DNA of 64,000 bases. Source: Undaria pinnatifida (Eukaryota > Sar > Phaeophyceae > Laminariales > Alariaceae). Of this stretch, positions 11,693-24,899 are shown piece by piece. The notes beneath the pieces are model-generated. The model was given only the letters and a program-made list of their open reading frames with translations. It was not told the origin of the DNA and ran no database searches. The position numbers and the translations under genes were made by a program. Within the stretch, counting starts at the first letter, position 1, and the number at the start of each line of letters is the position of its first letter. Location of the stretch: contig JABAKD010000011.1 of NCBI GenBank assembly GCA_012845835.1, forward strand, positions 10,912,381 through 10,976,380. The letters run 5' to 3'.

Positions 11693-14600
11693 TTAAAACG
11701 GTGCTTCCGCCGTGGCAATACCATCTTGCCCCATCCTGCCCAACCCATCATCGTCGCCCTCGTCATCATCTGTGACCATCCAGTCATCACTTCCGTCAAT
11801 ATCAGTTGAATCCCCCACGTCGCGCTCATCCTCCGCGGCTAGGCGATTGTAGTCGTGAAAAGCGAACCTGCCGTTACCACATATTCGAGCGCAGCAAGTG
11901 CGGTCGATTGCAGCACAAACGACGACCAGCGGCGTTTAGCAACTTCGCCGTTCGCAGTCACACTACGAGTTCACCTTGCGAGTGCCACGTTGCCGCAAAT
12001 CTATCACAAGAGAAAACGAAGATACCAGCTCTGCGCGAACTTCCTTTTACCCCCGTGCCATCGTTTTGCATTTGTGATACCAATTACATACCGGCAGGTA
12101 CCCGTTGATGAAATGTACTGCGCCATCGAAACTATTCAGTCACCGCCGAGTGAACGGTAGCGCTGTTGGGCGTTGAAAATCGAAAATCGGTAGTGGTTTG
12201 AGAAATATCCAGTCTGTCAATAGTCTACGCTGACGCGGACTTCGCTCACCTGTCCCAATCTGTCTCGAATGGATCGTTCCTCCTCTGCCGTTCCGCAAAA
12301 GGATCTCGTTGCTCGAAGCCAATAAACTTGTTCAAGTTGAACAGGGCATCGAAGAAAACGCCCCCCACTTTTAGAGCCTCCGGCTTCAGGAAGTCCTGCC
12401 AAAAGCACACCGATACGATCATATTTTGCTGTATGTAATGCCGCTCGACAAAAATCACCTGCTCAGTTGCAACCTGTCGGTTTGGAAATATTTTTTCAAG
12501 ACGCTACAAAGACATTTCCGGTTTGCGACTTAACAGCTTAAAAGCGGCACAGCCAGAACTTCTTTTCTGGGGATCCGCATCGGAACCTACCGTGGTCTCT
12601 CGGCTTGGACAACCGCAAAGCGAGGCGGCGCAGAGCAACTTGTTACCTGGTGTGAGCATCAACATTTCAACACATTTGACCACACGAACTACAAACCAAC
12701 CTGCAGGGTAACGTAGCTCCGGTCTCCGAGCTTGAGCATGTCCCACATCTGGCAGACAACGTCTTCAAAAGGTACCACTTCGTGCCCCAATGACTCCATC
12801 CGGCGCACCTTCGTGCAGAGGCACATATACGTTTCAAATGGTGTATTACAATAGTAAGATGCTGACCCGGATCAGCCCATTCCTTCTTACGGCGGCCGCA
12901 TGCAGCTGCTAATGCCAAGACTTAATTACCACTCTCCGGCAAAAGGTGGACTCGTAGTCAAAGGGGTGTTTTAGGCTAAAAAAATCCAACGAGTGCATGC
13001 TACCGCGCTTTTGCGTAACGTGCATATATATGACACACACAATGTACGAAGCACATATTTTAAGAAGCGGCCACGATGGCACAGATGAGATGAGTGGTGA
13101 GCCAAGGGCACGCCAGCATTCCAACGTCCACAACCCCCTACCGATGTATCGCTGATTGGTTCGCTTCCAATTGTGGCTTCCCGGGTTTATCTCTCACCTG
13201 ACGGTCATAAAACAAGCGCATCTCCATGTGACCTATGCGCCCATCTCCGTCGAGATCTACACACGCGAACCAATACCGCAGACTGTGCTCATTTCCTCGG
13301 TCCTCTTCACTAAGCATGAAGTACACGTAGTCTTCGTACGTCATCGTGGCCCTAGGGTCCGACCCGTCCTCATTTCGCCGCCCTTGCGGGAATGGTCGAG
13401 GGCCCACCGACATGATCCTTTTCACGAAAGCAGAAGCAACAGAGAGGATAGCTGAGGACTGCCATCTTTGCGAAAACTGGAAAATTGGTGGGGATAAAGC
13501 CCGTGGTTGGTGGGCTCGTGACGATATGTAATCCAAGCGTACCTATCACCGATCACGCTAGAGACACCTTCGGGCCGCATCAGACAAGTTCAGCGAGTCA
13601 CAAAAAATCAGTACCCTATTTTTGAACTCACGTCAAGCTATCACTCCTATCCCACATGACATTGCAAGCTATAATAAGGGTAGCGCTTCAGAGTATACGC
13701 CTGCTTGGATGCACCCGACTATACATGCGTTCCACAGTACCTACACAATAACCGGAAAACAATGGCGGGAAATAAAACCGCAACACGTGATAAAGCGAGG
13801 CCTTGATGTGAACACGAGTAGTCGATACACGATGCAAATGCGTCGACCGTCAGCCTACGCCGCCACGAAAACAGGCTTGCAAGGAATCGCTTGTGGCATG
13901 ACCACATGTACTCGTACCTGTCCACGATTAGGCTACTCAACCCGTGTTCCCCGTACTTCATGAGGTCTTCTCCACTCAAGCGGCCATCTCTGTCGGCGTC
14001 CAGCTCGTAGAATCGGCAGAACACCACGTAAAAGTGCTCGTACGAAAAGTACTCCGTCACCTTCAAGGGGACCAAACAAAACATGTAAAATCAACACCAA
14101 GCGCCACATGCTATTTTTTGGACTCCACATAAAGATACAAACGAAACAGAACTAACACCGAGGAATACTTAAAACACGATTCGTTTGATTTCTGGCTCTT
14201 AATTAGTGAAAAACACGTTACTATCTCATCAGTTGTGTTCTCTTGATAGATGCTTCGGGACGCTTTGGACCAGGCTCTGAGCACAACGCTAGCATCGTGA
14301 TCTCTCACAGCAATCCCGTGACGCCTACTTGCAGCAGTCCTTGCGACCTGTCCCTACGATGTTCCAGTCGTTTCTTGAAGGTGCAACGCTCACCTTATTG
14401 ATGTCATCTTCCACGCCAACCGTGTTGAACACCTCCACCAAGTTGCTCCGCCGCAGTTCGCCTTGGCTGATGCGGCCACATCGACTGTGGTAGGAGCAGG
14501 TGTACAACAAAACTGCCCACGGTCATTTACCGAGGATGTGTACCAGTATCATATGTGCTTTCACAATCCAGTGGTTCAGTTGTCACTAATAGAGTTGTCT

Positions 14601-17600
14601 CTAATAGACCCGTTCGGTCCGCGAAATGATCAGAATTGGATGGATTAACTAGGAGGCGATAGGTACCAATTTCGACGTTTTTACAGCAGCGCTATCACAT
14701 GGTGACAGCACGTCTCATCTTCATGATTAGTGGATACGGTTGCATCGGCCTTGCACTACAGCACATAATAAATAGTTTAACGTCGTCGCAGCGTTTTGAC
14801 TACAGATATAGATCGGACAGGGGTGGTCTCCCTTAACAAAGATAACTATTGGGATTAATTTCGCGACTGCTTCACTGACGCGCAGAATATATACGACGGC
14901 GCCCGTATCGTAGGCATGACCCCCGGAGGCATGGCATGGTGATGATGCTGAGTACACATCCAGATAGATGCTCATGATCGATTTGTTTAGCACTCAGGTA
15001 TGATGTCCTGACTCACAGACCTGCGGTACCCAGATTCAACGTAACCTTCCACTGCATGCATGCATCACGCCCAAAAAATCAGCAACATCTTCTAGTCGCA
15101 GATTTTGGGTTTGACATGTAGCACGATGCTCTTGCCCAAACCAGCATATGCGATGCTGGCAGAATTCCTCTGCAGGAGCTGTGACATCGAAAGTCCCTGC
15201 CTGCCTTAATGTGTCTCACCTCGTGTTGACAATGTAAAATATTCTCGTCGTGACGGTCGTAGCGTACTTCGGGTGGAAGTCCGGATGAGCTTCCAGAAAC
15301 TCCAGCCCAGGGTGATGCAAGAGAAGTTCCCTGATGAACGGTTGTAAGTCATCCTGTGTTCACAAACCAGCACGTAGCTACATTGTTCAGGGTCGCATTT
15401 TTTACTTTTTTAACAAACTAGATGAAGGAAACCGTGACAATTTGGACGCCACAAACACCACTGCCAGCGGTTATTACGGTACCCTCGGTAATACAACACG
15501 AACTTAAGCCATGTTCGGCCGTGGCTGAAAGCTTAAACAGGGAACACAACTTTGTCCCTCAATAATAAATATTAGTACCCCACAAAATATATGAGGCCTC
15601 CCTCTCGCGCATGAAACCCGATTGTCAGATCTGTTACTCGGATGTAAAAGGATCCGGGTAAGTGCCGCTCTGATGCCACATACCACCACGATCATACAGC
15701 ATCATATACCGGCAGCTGCAGTAAATAAGCATGTGGTCGTCACGCATTCGACTAGAAAGGGCAGCCTGTAGAGCTATGGGGTCCACTTCACTTCCATCCA
15801 CCACATCAGCTGTCTCTTAAGCTCATCTTGATACTCGAGAAAAATAAGGGCTGCATTTGAATTCGCGGTTCTGTCCTTCCTACGTAGAGTGTACGGCAAG
15901 GAACGAACCTACAATACCACCGGCACATCAGTGTGAGGTACTCAACATAAATGCAGCATCCATCACTTAGGAATAGCGTATTTATAAGCGCTGTGTCAGA
16001 CAGCATGTTGGGAGCATCGCTGATGCATCGCTACAATATACCAAAGCGCGATGTTCAAAGTAGGGAGTTAAAAGGGGGGCTTCGCCGCGCTAGGCTGACG
16101 CCCGCCTGCGGCTCCGCGCATGCCCGGCATGGTCGGGGATGTGAAAGGCAAACAGGCGAAAAAAAGCACTAAGTACTGCCAAGGGGTTTAGGAAAATATA
16201 CAAGTGGAACGTACTGCCAAGCGGTTGAGGAAAATAGAATAAACAGGGTAAACTAGTACGGTAACTAAATAATGGGGAGGTAACGACGAATGGAACTAAC
16301 AACCGGAATAGTTAGGCGAAGTCAAACATGCAACCAACCTCCAATCTGGCATGAAAGCCGAAAGAAACGTGAAATGCAGCAGAGTTGTTATTAATGTGCA
16401 AATGGCGCATGGACACGACCCCATCATCGAACAGCCAATGCACGGCGAGTCACAGGCGTGCGTTAACACAGCAGTACTGCTACTCTCACTACTACCGCCA
16501 CGACCACAGCTGCTGCTAAGTCAATGCGCGGGTATCAAAACCAAACTACCGCTCACTGCTGTGCCAGCATATCCCTTGGCGAAAAAGAACGGTCGGTTAG
16601 GCAATGATGGTGATCATCGTGGCTTGAACCACCAAATTGCCAAAAGTTCTGTGCTATAGGGTATCCCAACTAAACAACTACTACTGGTATATACCATTTG
16701 GTATGATGTATGCATCCCATGCCTCATCGCCGCGCAGCATGGTTCTATAATGGAACCCCCGGAAACTGTCATTGTTTTGAGCTAGTGCTAGTGTATCCCA
16801 AGTAACCAAATGCAGAATTCTCACGCCCCACCGTCGCGCAGCACAGTAGTACTAATGGAACCCCAACTCTGACGTAGTTGTATGCCAGTGTATATCAAGT
16901 AAGCAATTACTGCACGCCAGCGTATCTCAACAAAGCAACTGCTGTGCCAGATATGAGTTATCTGCCAGTGTATCTCAACTAAGCAACTGCGCAGCACGGT
17001 ACTAACGAGCACGAAAATTGCCATGGATGGGTTTGTGCCGGTACACCCCAATAAAGCAATTACCAGGTACTGCTGTGCCCGATATTCCATCCATCTTTTT
17101 ACGTTATAAAGTTACTATAGACGTGCAATTTCAACAACAGCAGGAGCAGCAGCTGCGGTGCGGCAGTTCGACAACAGCAAGCAACACTTCCAGTATAATA
17201 ATAGGCATACGATGATATTTTCACTTTGCTTTGAATCCGTACATGAACCAAAAAATAGAGGGAAAAAAAACACAATTAAAAGAGTACCTGGTATCGAACA
17301 ATGAACACACCGAGGCTCGAACCCAGAGAAAACAAAACAAAGAAACGAAATTGAAAAAAAAATGCAGAAACAAAAAATACAAACTTGTAAAGAAAACGAT
17401 TTGACAAGATTCGAACTCGCGCCAAGTCGATTAACAGTCGCTCGCGGCTACCCCTCAGGTTACTACTTTTGTACGGTTACTAATGAACCAATTTTTTGTA
17501 TTTATGTACCACCGACTACGCACTCGACTTTTCGCAACAGAAATTTCGAAAAAAATACGAACTTGCACCAGCTGTCGTGTCACGAAGCGAGAACGGCCAA

Positions 17601-19063
17601 GGCCGACCCCGGTAGGGTCGGGAGAGCCGAGCAAGGCGAGGCGCGTCCAGGAAGCAGTGCGCCGATGGACCTCAGCTCGAGTAATCTCGAAGGCAACTCA
17701 ACATCTGGTCTAAATCGGAGCCTTTGGCTGCTCTCGTGCAACCTCTGGATAATCCTCCAGGTGTTTATATTGACACCCGTGTTCTGGTATGGTACTATGG
17801 TAACATGTATCGCACCTGTAACCTGGTACCCGATATCTTAGCGCATTTCCCGTGGTTCGTGGACACAAGAGTGACGCCGAATTACTCTGCCGTACCGCCA
17901 ATTTCGGGGGTTACAGTGAAAGTAAATGAAAGTAAATATTATTATCAATAGCCTGAACGTAAGAGGCAAGAGTGACATTTTATTGGTGAGTTTCTATGCA
18001 TATGCATGTATTCGTAGCCCCAGTTATAGTGTAATCCTTAAATATTAGACCGTACGACCAGTTATGATACAGCATAGATATCTTTGCCGCGCTGGTGCTA
18101 CAAGCTAGTGATAAAAAATATCACCTTCTCGATGAACTCGTTCTCAGGCTTCTTCACCAGCCGGAAAAACCGGTCCACGTGGTCGAAATTCTCGATATCC
18201 TCTTTCCAAAACTGTTCAAACAGATCCAGGGGTATTCGCGCGTCTGGGGGAAGGTCGTCCGCTCCAACGTCCTCCCCATTTTGTGCACCGTCCGAGTCTG
18301 CCCCGGCCTTTGCGTTGGCATTTTGCTTCTCCTTGGCCGCCGCTAAGCACTTCGCCTGCTCGCTCCGACTAAAAATGCGCTTGAAGAGAACGGAGTTGAA
18401 GAAGCGCGAGAAGCCGCACAACGTGGTCGTTACCGGAACGAACTCGCTCACTGCAAGCCCCTCTGGATTCCGTTCGAAAATGCTTTCGATCTCCTGACGT
18501 CGGGCTTCAAGGGAGTCAGGCGCGATAGGACGGCCTCTTCCACGACCGCCTTCCCCCTTCACCCAAAAACGGGGAATATCGGCCTTACTCACTTTTGCTC
18601 GCCCTTCATCTGCGACCTTACGCGAAGCCTCTAGAGGGCGGGAGCGTGAGCTCTCCTCGGACACGCCCGAGGACCGGGAGGGCGACCTCTTTTCCGGAGA
18701 AAGAAAACGTTCAAACCTCTCCGACCTAGGCGACAAGTGTGGAGACCAGTGACCTTTCGACGTTGGCGACCGGTGGGACAACCCTGCCGGGCCTGCACCG
18801 TGTCCAACGGGCGACTTGAGCGGCGAAAGTGAGCGAGGCGACAATGGCAGCGACGAGGACGACGGAGAAGAAGACAGCGTTTGGAACAGGCACGGAGACC
18901 CAGGCTTTTCCAGCGGTTGATCAGCTGCCACGGCTTCGAGGTAACCTCGAAGCAATTTCGCGGTCTCCTTCTGGCTGGCCCAACAAACCAGCAGTTCGTC
19001 CATTTTCACTCTTGCGCTCGACACATGCTCGATTCCGAGAACGGGAGACCCGAGGATACCCAT
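11693..19063 (-). CDS. PPP2R3: PP2A regulatory subunit B'' (PR72/PR130-type, EF-hand), eight exons
   Basis: This subunit directs the PP2A core phosphatase to substrates in a calcium-dependent way (family knowledge). Exons from 5' to 3' on the minus strand, all GT-AG and phase-consistent: 19063-18125, 15353-15220, 14484-14394, 14060-13918, 13417-13198, 12808-12701, 12395-12250, 11867-11693, for about 651 aa. Residues 1-150 are Ser/Pro/Arg-rich and probably disordered. IPRFW opens the conserved region. [43 protein letters not shown] and [15 protein letters not shown] are family signatures. Two EF-hands are intact: [12 protein letters not shown] at about 409-420 and [12 protein letters not shown] at about 490-501. 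IGFEQRDPF follows, and the C-terminus is a distinctive acidic tail rich in Asp and Glu. The start ATG at 19063 has a good context (ACCATGG). Intron 1 is about 2.8 kb and full of repeats. Confidence 0.96.
16690..17070 (+). repeat. Degenerate tandem repeat in PP2A B'' intron 1
   Basis: Several diverged copies of a motif like GCCAGTGTATCTCAACTAAG followed by CAACTG recur at irregular 60-120 bp spacing. They are accompanied by repeated CGCGCAGCA and AATGGAACCCC blocks. Purely intronic. Confidence 0.55.
17300..17470 (-). repeat. tRNA-like fragments in PP2A B'' intron 1
   Basis: On the minus strand GAGTTCGAATCTT (about 17410-17422) and GGGTTCGAGCCTC (about 17310-17322) resemble Pol III B boxes. 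The first is preceded by a CTGTTAA string, as in an Asn-type anticodon loop. Stems are incomplete, so these are more likely tRNA-derived repeat remnants than genes. Confidence 0.4.
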
Positions 19064-20520
19064 GGTAAAGCACTACAACTACTGTTGTACTCCAGCCCAC
19101 GTCGTTACCACCTGAGGTGAAGAGAGCAGACGGGCAATATACACACAAAGACATAGCACGAACCATCAGCCAGAGGCCACAAATAGCAGTGAGCATGATA
19201 GACAGCTGATCAGGTGTACGAACCAGTACGTAAAACACTGACAACATCTGGTCACTTAGAGTGCGCACAATGTACTGCCTGGTACGCAGTATTGGTACAC
19301 GTACTATGCTCAACCTTAAAATTAATTAAGGGAGCGCCAAGATGTGCGTTGCCGTGCTGTTCCCCTGGTGTTTACCAGCCCATTTCGAGATCGGATGGAG
19401 GCATTGCTTTTCTGGGGTTCTTCGGCATGGGGTCGGGGTCCTTGGTTGCCCCTGTCGGCGGCAAATTAAATATTCTGGGTCAGTTTGGTGGGCTCAGGTC
19501 TGGATGGATCGGGGCGCCGACGGGGGCAGGATGGTCGGGGGAACCCTAAATAAAGTACGGACGCCAAAACATAGATACTACTCCCAGTACTACCGTCACT
19601 ACCGTCTATTATCCGCCAACCACCCGCACAAGGTGACGACAGTTTAAAATATCCTACTGCGCCAACGACCTGCACAAGTTGGCGACAGTTTAAAGCATTC
19701 TGCTGCGCGAGTTCTTAGCGATAGCTATGTGAGTAGTTATATTGTCAAAGTTTGGTCTGTTTTCGGACATATCTATTGCGTACGCGGACTTTTAGCCGAA
19801 ACGCTAAGGGGGTGGACACAACTCAACCGTGTGGTCACTGTCGTCGAGGCTGGACGCGACCCGTGCAGTGTGTCGCGTGTGGCAAGCCCTCAAAGCTTTT
19901 TTGCCCGCGGGGATGTATAAGGCAAATCCCCGGGATTCAGTTGAAAGGTTTATTATTTTATGACGTGAACAAAAATCTCCCGGAAGCACAGCCCAAACAC
20001 AGCAACGGCACACAACAGCAGCAGGGCAGAGCACGCTACAAACCACTTGCTAGAACGTTAAGACACTGACGCCAAGCACCAATAGCAAGCAGGCAACACT
20101 ATGATGCTGTGGTGTTCGTGTGTACACGTACGCACGTCACCAAGCACTCTGTAGGTAGTGAAAGAAAAGTTATATTTTTGGTACTTATCTGGTATGTTTG
20201 GGGTGGTGAGAACGCGGTCAAGTCAAACCGACTACACCACATACCACCAGGAAACCGAATGTAAGGCACAAATCCGAGGAGAAAAAAACGCTCAAGAAAG
20301 AAAAATGAGATGAACAGAAAACGAAGCAAGGTATATGACTCGCGAGCACCGGGGGTGTAGCGAGGTCAAGGCAGGCGACACAGCGCTACGAAAAAAAACA
20401 AAAGTACACGTCCGATATAGGCAAATTGAAATAGGGCAACGCACGCAGGACAGGCAACGGCAGGCGACACAGCGCTACGAAAAAAACAAAGGAACGTACA
20501 CGTACTCGACTCCCCAGACA
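19064..20520. other. Upstream of the PP2A B'' gene, no clear gene
   Basis: This holds the presumed promoter and 5' UTR of the minus-strand gene; no TATA box stands out. A block at about 19810-19935 (GTGCAGTGTGTCGCG, GGCAAGCC, GGCAAATCCCCGGG) recurs at about 34670-34790. A segment of about 45 bp beginning GGCAGGCGACACAGCGCTAC is repeated 90 bp apart at about 20370 and 20460. No exon-like coding segment was recognised. Confidence 0.5.
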
Positions 20521-21240
20521 TGTCAGGCAGATTGGACTCCTCCTGAGCTAGATCTTGTGCAGTTTGTTTTAGGGATTGTTGTCTTTAGGGAGGTTTCGGG
20601 GTATTTGGGCTCATTTCTTATCACTTTTGATCAGAACGGCGTCTTATGGGGAGTTTCTTAGGGGGAAAAATATCTCTGGGATTTTACCACCGATCGAAGC
20701 TGCTGGTTAGGTAACCAAACCCAAAAGTGGTCAAAATTTGGTTTTGCTTTATACCTCGGAGGCATTGTACGAGAATACACGAGTTCTAGACTGCTGTGGG
20801 CTACGAAGGTAAAATAGGAGACACATGTCCATAACCCACAGCCTACCGCTCATGGCACAGCTGGGACACAGCATCCTTGCATCGACCACCACTTGCATCG
20901 ACCACCAAGAGGAATATAACCCGTATATTCATGCCACCGTCGCGTGCGTTGTGGTCGCCCTACAGCTGCTTTAGGCAAAGCAAATTTGTCTCATGAAGGG
21001 AACGATTTTGAATCGGACGACGACCAAAACAACCCAACATGATCATTTTAAAAAGAAAACAGCGGTGGATATACACGCCCATACTCTACGAGAGAGGGCT
21101 CCTCCCTCTCAGCGACAAGATAAGCTATACAGTCCCTCATTTTTGGGACGAGCTGGTGGTGAAGGGGGATGATTGCCCATCCTGGCCTGGATCACTTGTG
21201 GAGTTCAAATCTGGCTCAACACGAGTGCTATTCTGATATC
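20520..21240 (+). repeat. Repeat family R1, copy 1
   Basis: Shares blocks in the same order with about 24830-25575: GGGAGGTTTCGGGGTATTTG, then CCCACAGCCTACYGCTCATG, GACGACGACCAAAACAACCC and GGGGGATGATTGCCCATCC. A second partial copy of the first block follows at about 21298. No ORF with known domains. Probably an interspersed non-coding element whose ends I cannot fix. Confidence 0.65.
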
Positions 21241-21689
21241 GCTGAGATTTCCATTGAAGGTTGGATCTTTCGCAGTTTTTTTGTATTTTTTTTGTCTTTA
21301 GGGAGGTTTCGGGGTATTTGGGCTCATTTCTGGTCATTTTTGATCAAAAATCTTGCGGGGATTATTGGGGGGAAAATCCTTCGAGATTATATCACCGCCA
21401 CTTCTGCCGTTTTGGTAAACCAAATTTTATCAAACCAAAAAAGAGGTCGAATTTAGTTTTCTCGATTTCTCGGGGGCATGGCACGACGAAGTATGCGTTT
21501 TACACTGCTGTGGGCTTCGTACGACGGGAATGTAGGAGATACGACACGTTTAGACTAGTCCACAACTCAGGGCCTCCTGCTCACCGTACAGCTGGGACAT
21601 GGCACCCTTGCATCGACCACCATGAGGAAAGTAACCAAGGATTTTCACGGGTCAGATCAAACCTCGCGGGCCGGCTCGTGTCGGCTCGG

Positions 21690-21932
21690 GTCAGCTGACC
21701 CGACCCGACCAGCAAGAATTTTGAGACGTCTTGACCCGACCCGACCCGACCCGCGAGAATTTTAAAACCTCTTGACCCGACTCGACCCGACCCGACCCGA
21801 GTTGTGAGATTTTGAAAACCTCCTGACCCGACCCGACCCGACCCGACCCGACCCGACCCGACCCGACCCGACCCGACCCGACCAACGAGATTTGGAAAGC
21901 CTGTCGACCCGACCCGACCCGACCCGCCACAC
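21690..21932 (+). repeat. GACCC pentamer satellite, cluster 1
   Basis: Runs of (GACCC)n, the longest at about 21824-21883, alternate with a spacer of about 25 bp resembling GAGATTTTGAAAACCTCTT. The minus-strand frames read as Gly-Ser-Gly-Arg-Val repeats, which are artefacts of the pentamer and not a protein. Confidence 0.9.
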
Positions 21933-22994
21933 TCCGAGTGACCCGTGATGTGCGGGTTTCATGCGGGTCGGGTCGACTGGACCCGTGATATATCTCACGG
22001 GTCAAAGTCGAAAAGTCACGGGTCAAACATGTCTGGATATGTAACTTGGTCGGTTGGTTGGTCCTTGGTCCCTCGTGCTTTTCCCAGGATGTCGCGCTCT
22101 CTGTTTTTTATACCGGCATTGTTTGCAGCATTATAATGTGGTGTGCGCGCGAAAAACGAGAAAGAGACAGCAACCCATGCATGGGCAATTAGCCACGCCC
22201 GTAGCGCTAGACCACCGGGTCGACCCCACGAGCCACCCGACGGGCGAGCTAGTTATCTATGCAGTCTCCGCCCCCGGCAAACAGCCTAGCTGAGCCGCCT
22301 CCGGCAGCAAGCCCACAACTGGGGCGGTGGTTCTGTCAGCAGGGGCTGCGATCCGCGAGGATCCGGGGTCAGCTGCTGCTTGCTGCTCTGCTTCGACAAC
22401 TACCCTTGCCTTTTCACGTTTGGTCACATTTCGTACTGGTATCGAGCTGGTATGATGAAAAATTTTACCGGGAATCCAATGTGTACGTATACGTCGTGCA
22501 TGGGTTCTTATACTGCCATTATTTGTCGTCTTCAGTGTTGCACCCTTCAATGTAGCAAGAGTGTGTGGCCTGGCTTGTTATATTTATAATAGTGGACATG
22601 GATGGATGACAATATACCTGAATAATAATTACGGCTTCATCCGACACGGGGATTCGCGTGGTAATACTGTGTGCCTGGTACGAGAAGTTACTGTCTGGTT
22701 GATGTTTCTGGACGCTATAGTAACATACGATCGGAGTAGTATCGGGACGAGAGAGGCTTTCATGCAGGACGCAGGAAGCGGCAAGTTGTGTATCATTTTC
22801 GGGCCCGCGGGTCGGATCCGCGGGTCCGACAGGCGAGGCGCCGGCACGACAAGGACCCTCCGGCAGGCAGCTATGTATAAACTCCGCAGGCCAAATCCGC
22901 AGGCCAACTCTGCGGGTTCGACCCGCAGGTCAGCCAAAAACAACCCGCGGGTCATGGTGGCTAGAATCGCGAGTGACCCGTATCTCGCGGGTCA
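21933..22994. other. Spacer between the two GACCC clusters
   Basis: No gene recognised. The right part (about 22800-22990) is rich in CGCGGGTC and CCGCGGGT motifs in both orientations, which look like decayed satellite edges. The short ORFs have no family resemblance. Confidence 0.45.
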
Positions 22995-23290
22995 TGACCC
23001 GACCTGACCAGCGAGATCTTGAAAACCTCTTGACCCGACCCGACCCGACCCGACCCGACCCGACCCGACCCGACCCGACCCGACCCGACCCGACCCGACC
23101 CGACCCGCGAGATTTTGAAACCTCTTGACCCAACCCGACCCGACCCGACCCGAGATATTTTGAAGCCTATTGACCCGACCCGACCCGATGCGCGAGATTT
23201 TGAAACCTCTTGACCCGACATGACCCGACCCGCGAGATTTTGAAACCTCCTTGACCCAACCCGCGGGTCGGGTCATGACCCATGAAAAAC
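22995..23290 (+). repeat. GACCC pentamer satellite, cluster 2
   Basis: Same structure as cluster 1: a long uninterrupted (GACCC)n run at about 23031-23106 followed by four spacer units reading GCGAGATTTTGAAACCTCTT, each with a short pentamer run. The block is edged by GGGTCATGACCC palindromes at about 22986 and 23270. Confidence 0.9.
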
Positions 23291-24640
23291 CCTGAAATAA
23301 CCAAGGATACGTATTTCCCGGTAGCGGTAATTGCCCAACATTAATAGGGCTTGAGGATAACTTTTAGAGGAAATTCCTCGCATCCCCCATCCCCGGGCTA
23401 AAAACGCCTCCATATAGAATGGAAACCCCGTTTTTATTTTTGAACGCTGTAAGGTTGTGCAATATTGCAGCAGCCCGCTATAGGCGCCCACAGACAAGCT
23501 GAGAGCTGCGCCAGGCGCAGGACACAACTGAGAGCTTCGGTGTTTGGTTTTTAGGATCAACACTATCCATTATGTTGCGTATACATGTGACGTTTTGCTG
23601 CAAGCGCCACACATCATGTTACATATTTTATTATGTGGATTGATCGGTAAGTTGTGGCGGGCGGAGTCTTGGAAGGGGTACAATTAAGTAAATATATAAT
23701 CATGCGAGGTATCACATCCAAAAGGAACGGGTGACCTCGGCGCTGATAGATGCAACCGGGACGTTGGGAATTTCGTTGATGCGTCCAGGTTTACGTTTAC
23801 AGTGGCGGAAACGGTCGCGATCGCTACACACTTGCGGAGCAGCGCACTACTGTGGCTGTTCGAGTCCTCCTTTGCAATTTGTATTATTGCTGATTTCCCT
23901 CGCAACATACCTATATTCGAACATCAGAGATTACCATCAGCACTACTGTACGTCAGAGTAGTGGTGTTCCAATATTCAATGGACGGAGCTGCAGGACGAA
24001 ACCAACGAGGGCATGAATAAGTGAAAGATCAACTGAAACCGATGAACATAACTCAGGCTCTCGCATTCTGCCCTGCAACTACTGTGTGGAGTGAAAACGG
24101 CTGAAAATGACTGCCCAGAGGCCTGAACGACTCATACACCCGTGCTTAATGTAGTGCATGGACTACCCGGGGATAAAAAAAATTGCCCCCCCCCCAAAAA
24201 ACACCGTTTTTACCTGGAATGCGAGGAAATAGGGGAAAATTTTAGGAAAAGCTGAAAAAGGCTGTTCCCCGGAAATGTTTGGGTTCCAGGTGAGGAAATA
24301 CGCATCCTTGAAAATAACCCTTCCAAGGACTCCGCATAGGTGCGGATGCTCCGGGTAGGAAAATATACATCAATGTCGTTAGTATTTACCAAGTTTTAAT
24401 ACGTCTGCAGAATAAAGGAAATGCGAAGTGCCAAGTGTATAAAAATCGTAGCAATACATAATGAAGACAATGCCAAGTGTTGCAGGCTGAAGGAAGTAAC
24501 ACAAAAAAAATACTGCGCTGAGAAAAGGAGTGCTAGATGCGTTCACCGTGCAGCAGAAACGGCCTGGCAAGACCCACAGCAGTGGTCAAGATTCAGTCAA
24601 GTACCAACATTCTCTAACGAATTGAGCGGTACAATCACGT
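23291..24640. other. Region without recognisable genes
   Basis: AT-richer sequence with scattered short ORFs on both strands. None matches a family I know, and no exon chain with in-phase splice sites stands out. Confidence 0.4.
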
Positions 24641-24739
24641 AGGAAAGGGTGTTCCATACGCCGGATACCTGTTACCAATCATATATCTTGCGAAATAATG
24701 GACCCTTGAATCTTCCGCAGAATAATTTTGTGGCAAGCT

Positions 24740-24850
24740 CTACGACCAAAAACAACAGATCGAACTCAGTATCTTCTCCAGCATCGACCAGAACGGAGGC
24801 GTCGCCGCAAGATCCACCCAAACGAGCCCAGTCCAGAACGACCTGGCACA
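24740..24850 (+). repeat. 200-bp repeat family R2, outlying copy
   Basis: CTCCAGCATCGACCAGAACG, followed by CCACCCAAACGAGCCCAGT, matches the core of the R2 repeats at 26.3-27.1 kb in diverged form. It lies directly upstream of the second copy of R1. Confidence 0.55.
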
Positions 24851-24899
24851 ACCCACAAATTTTAGATTTAGGCTGGATCTTATGCAGTGGAATTTGGAG

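Noticed and set aside
21691-23276. Minus-strand ORFs encoding Gly-Ser-Gly-Arg-Val repeats
   Set aside because: They are translations of the GACCC satellite in overlapping frames, with no unique sequence.
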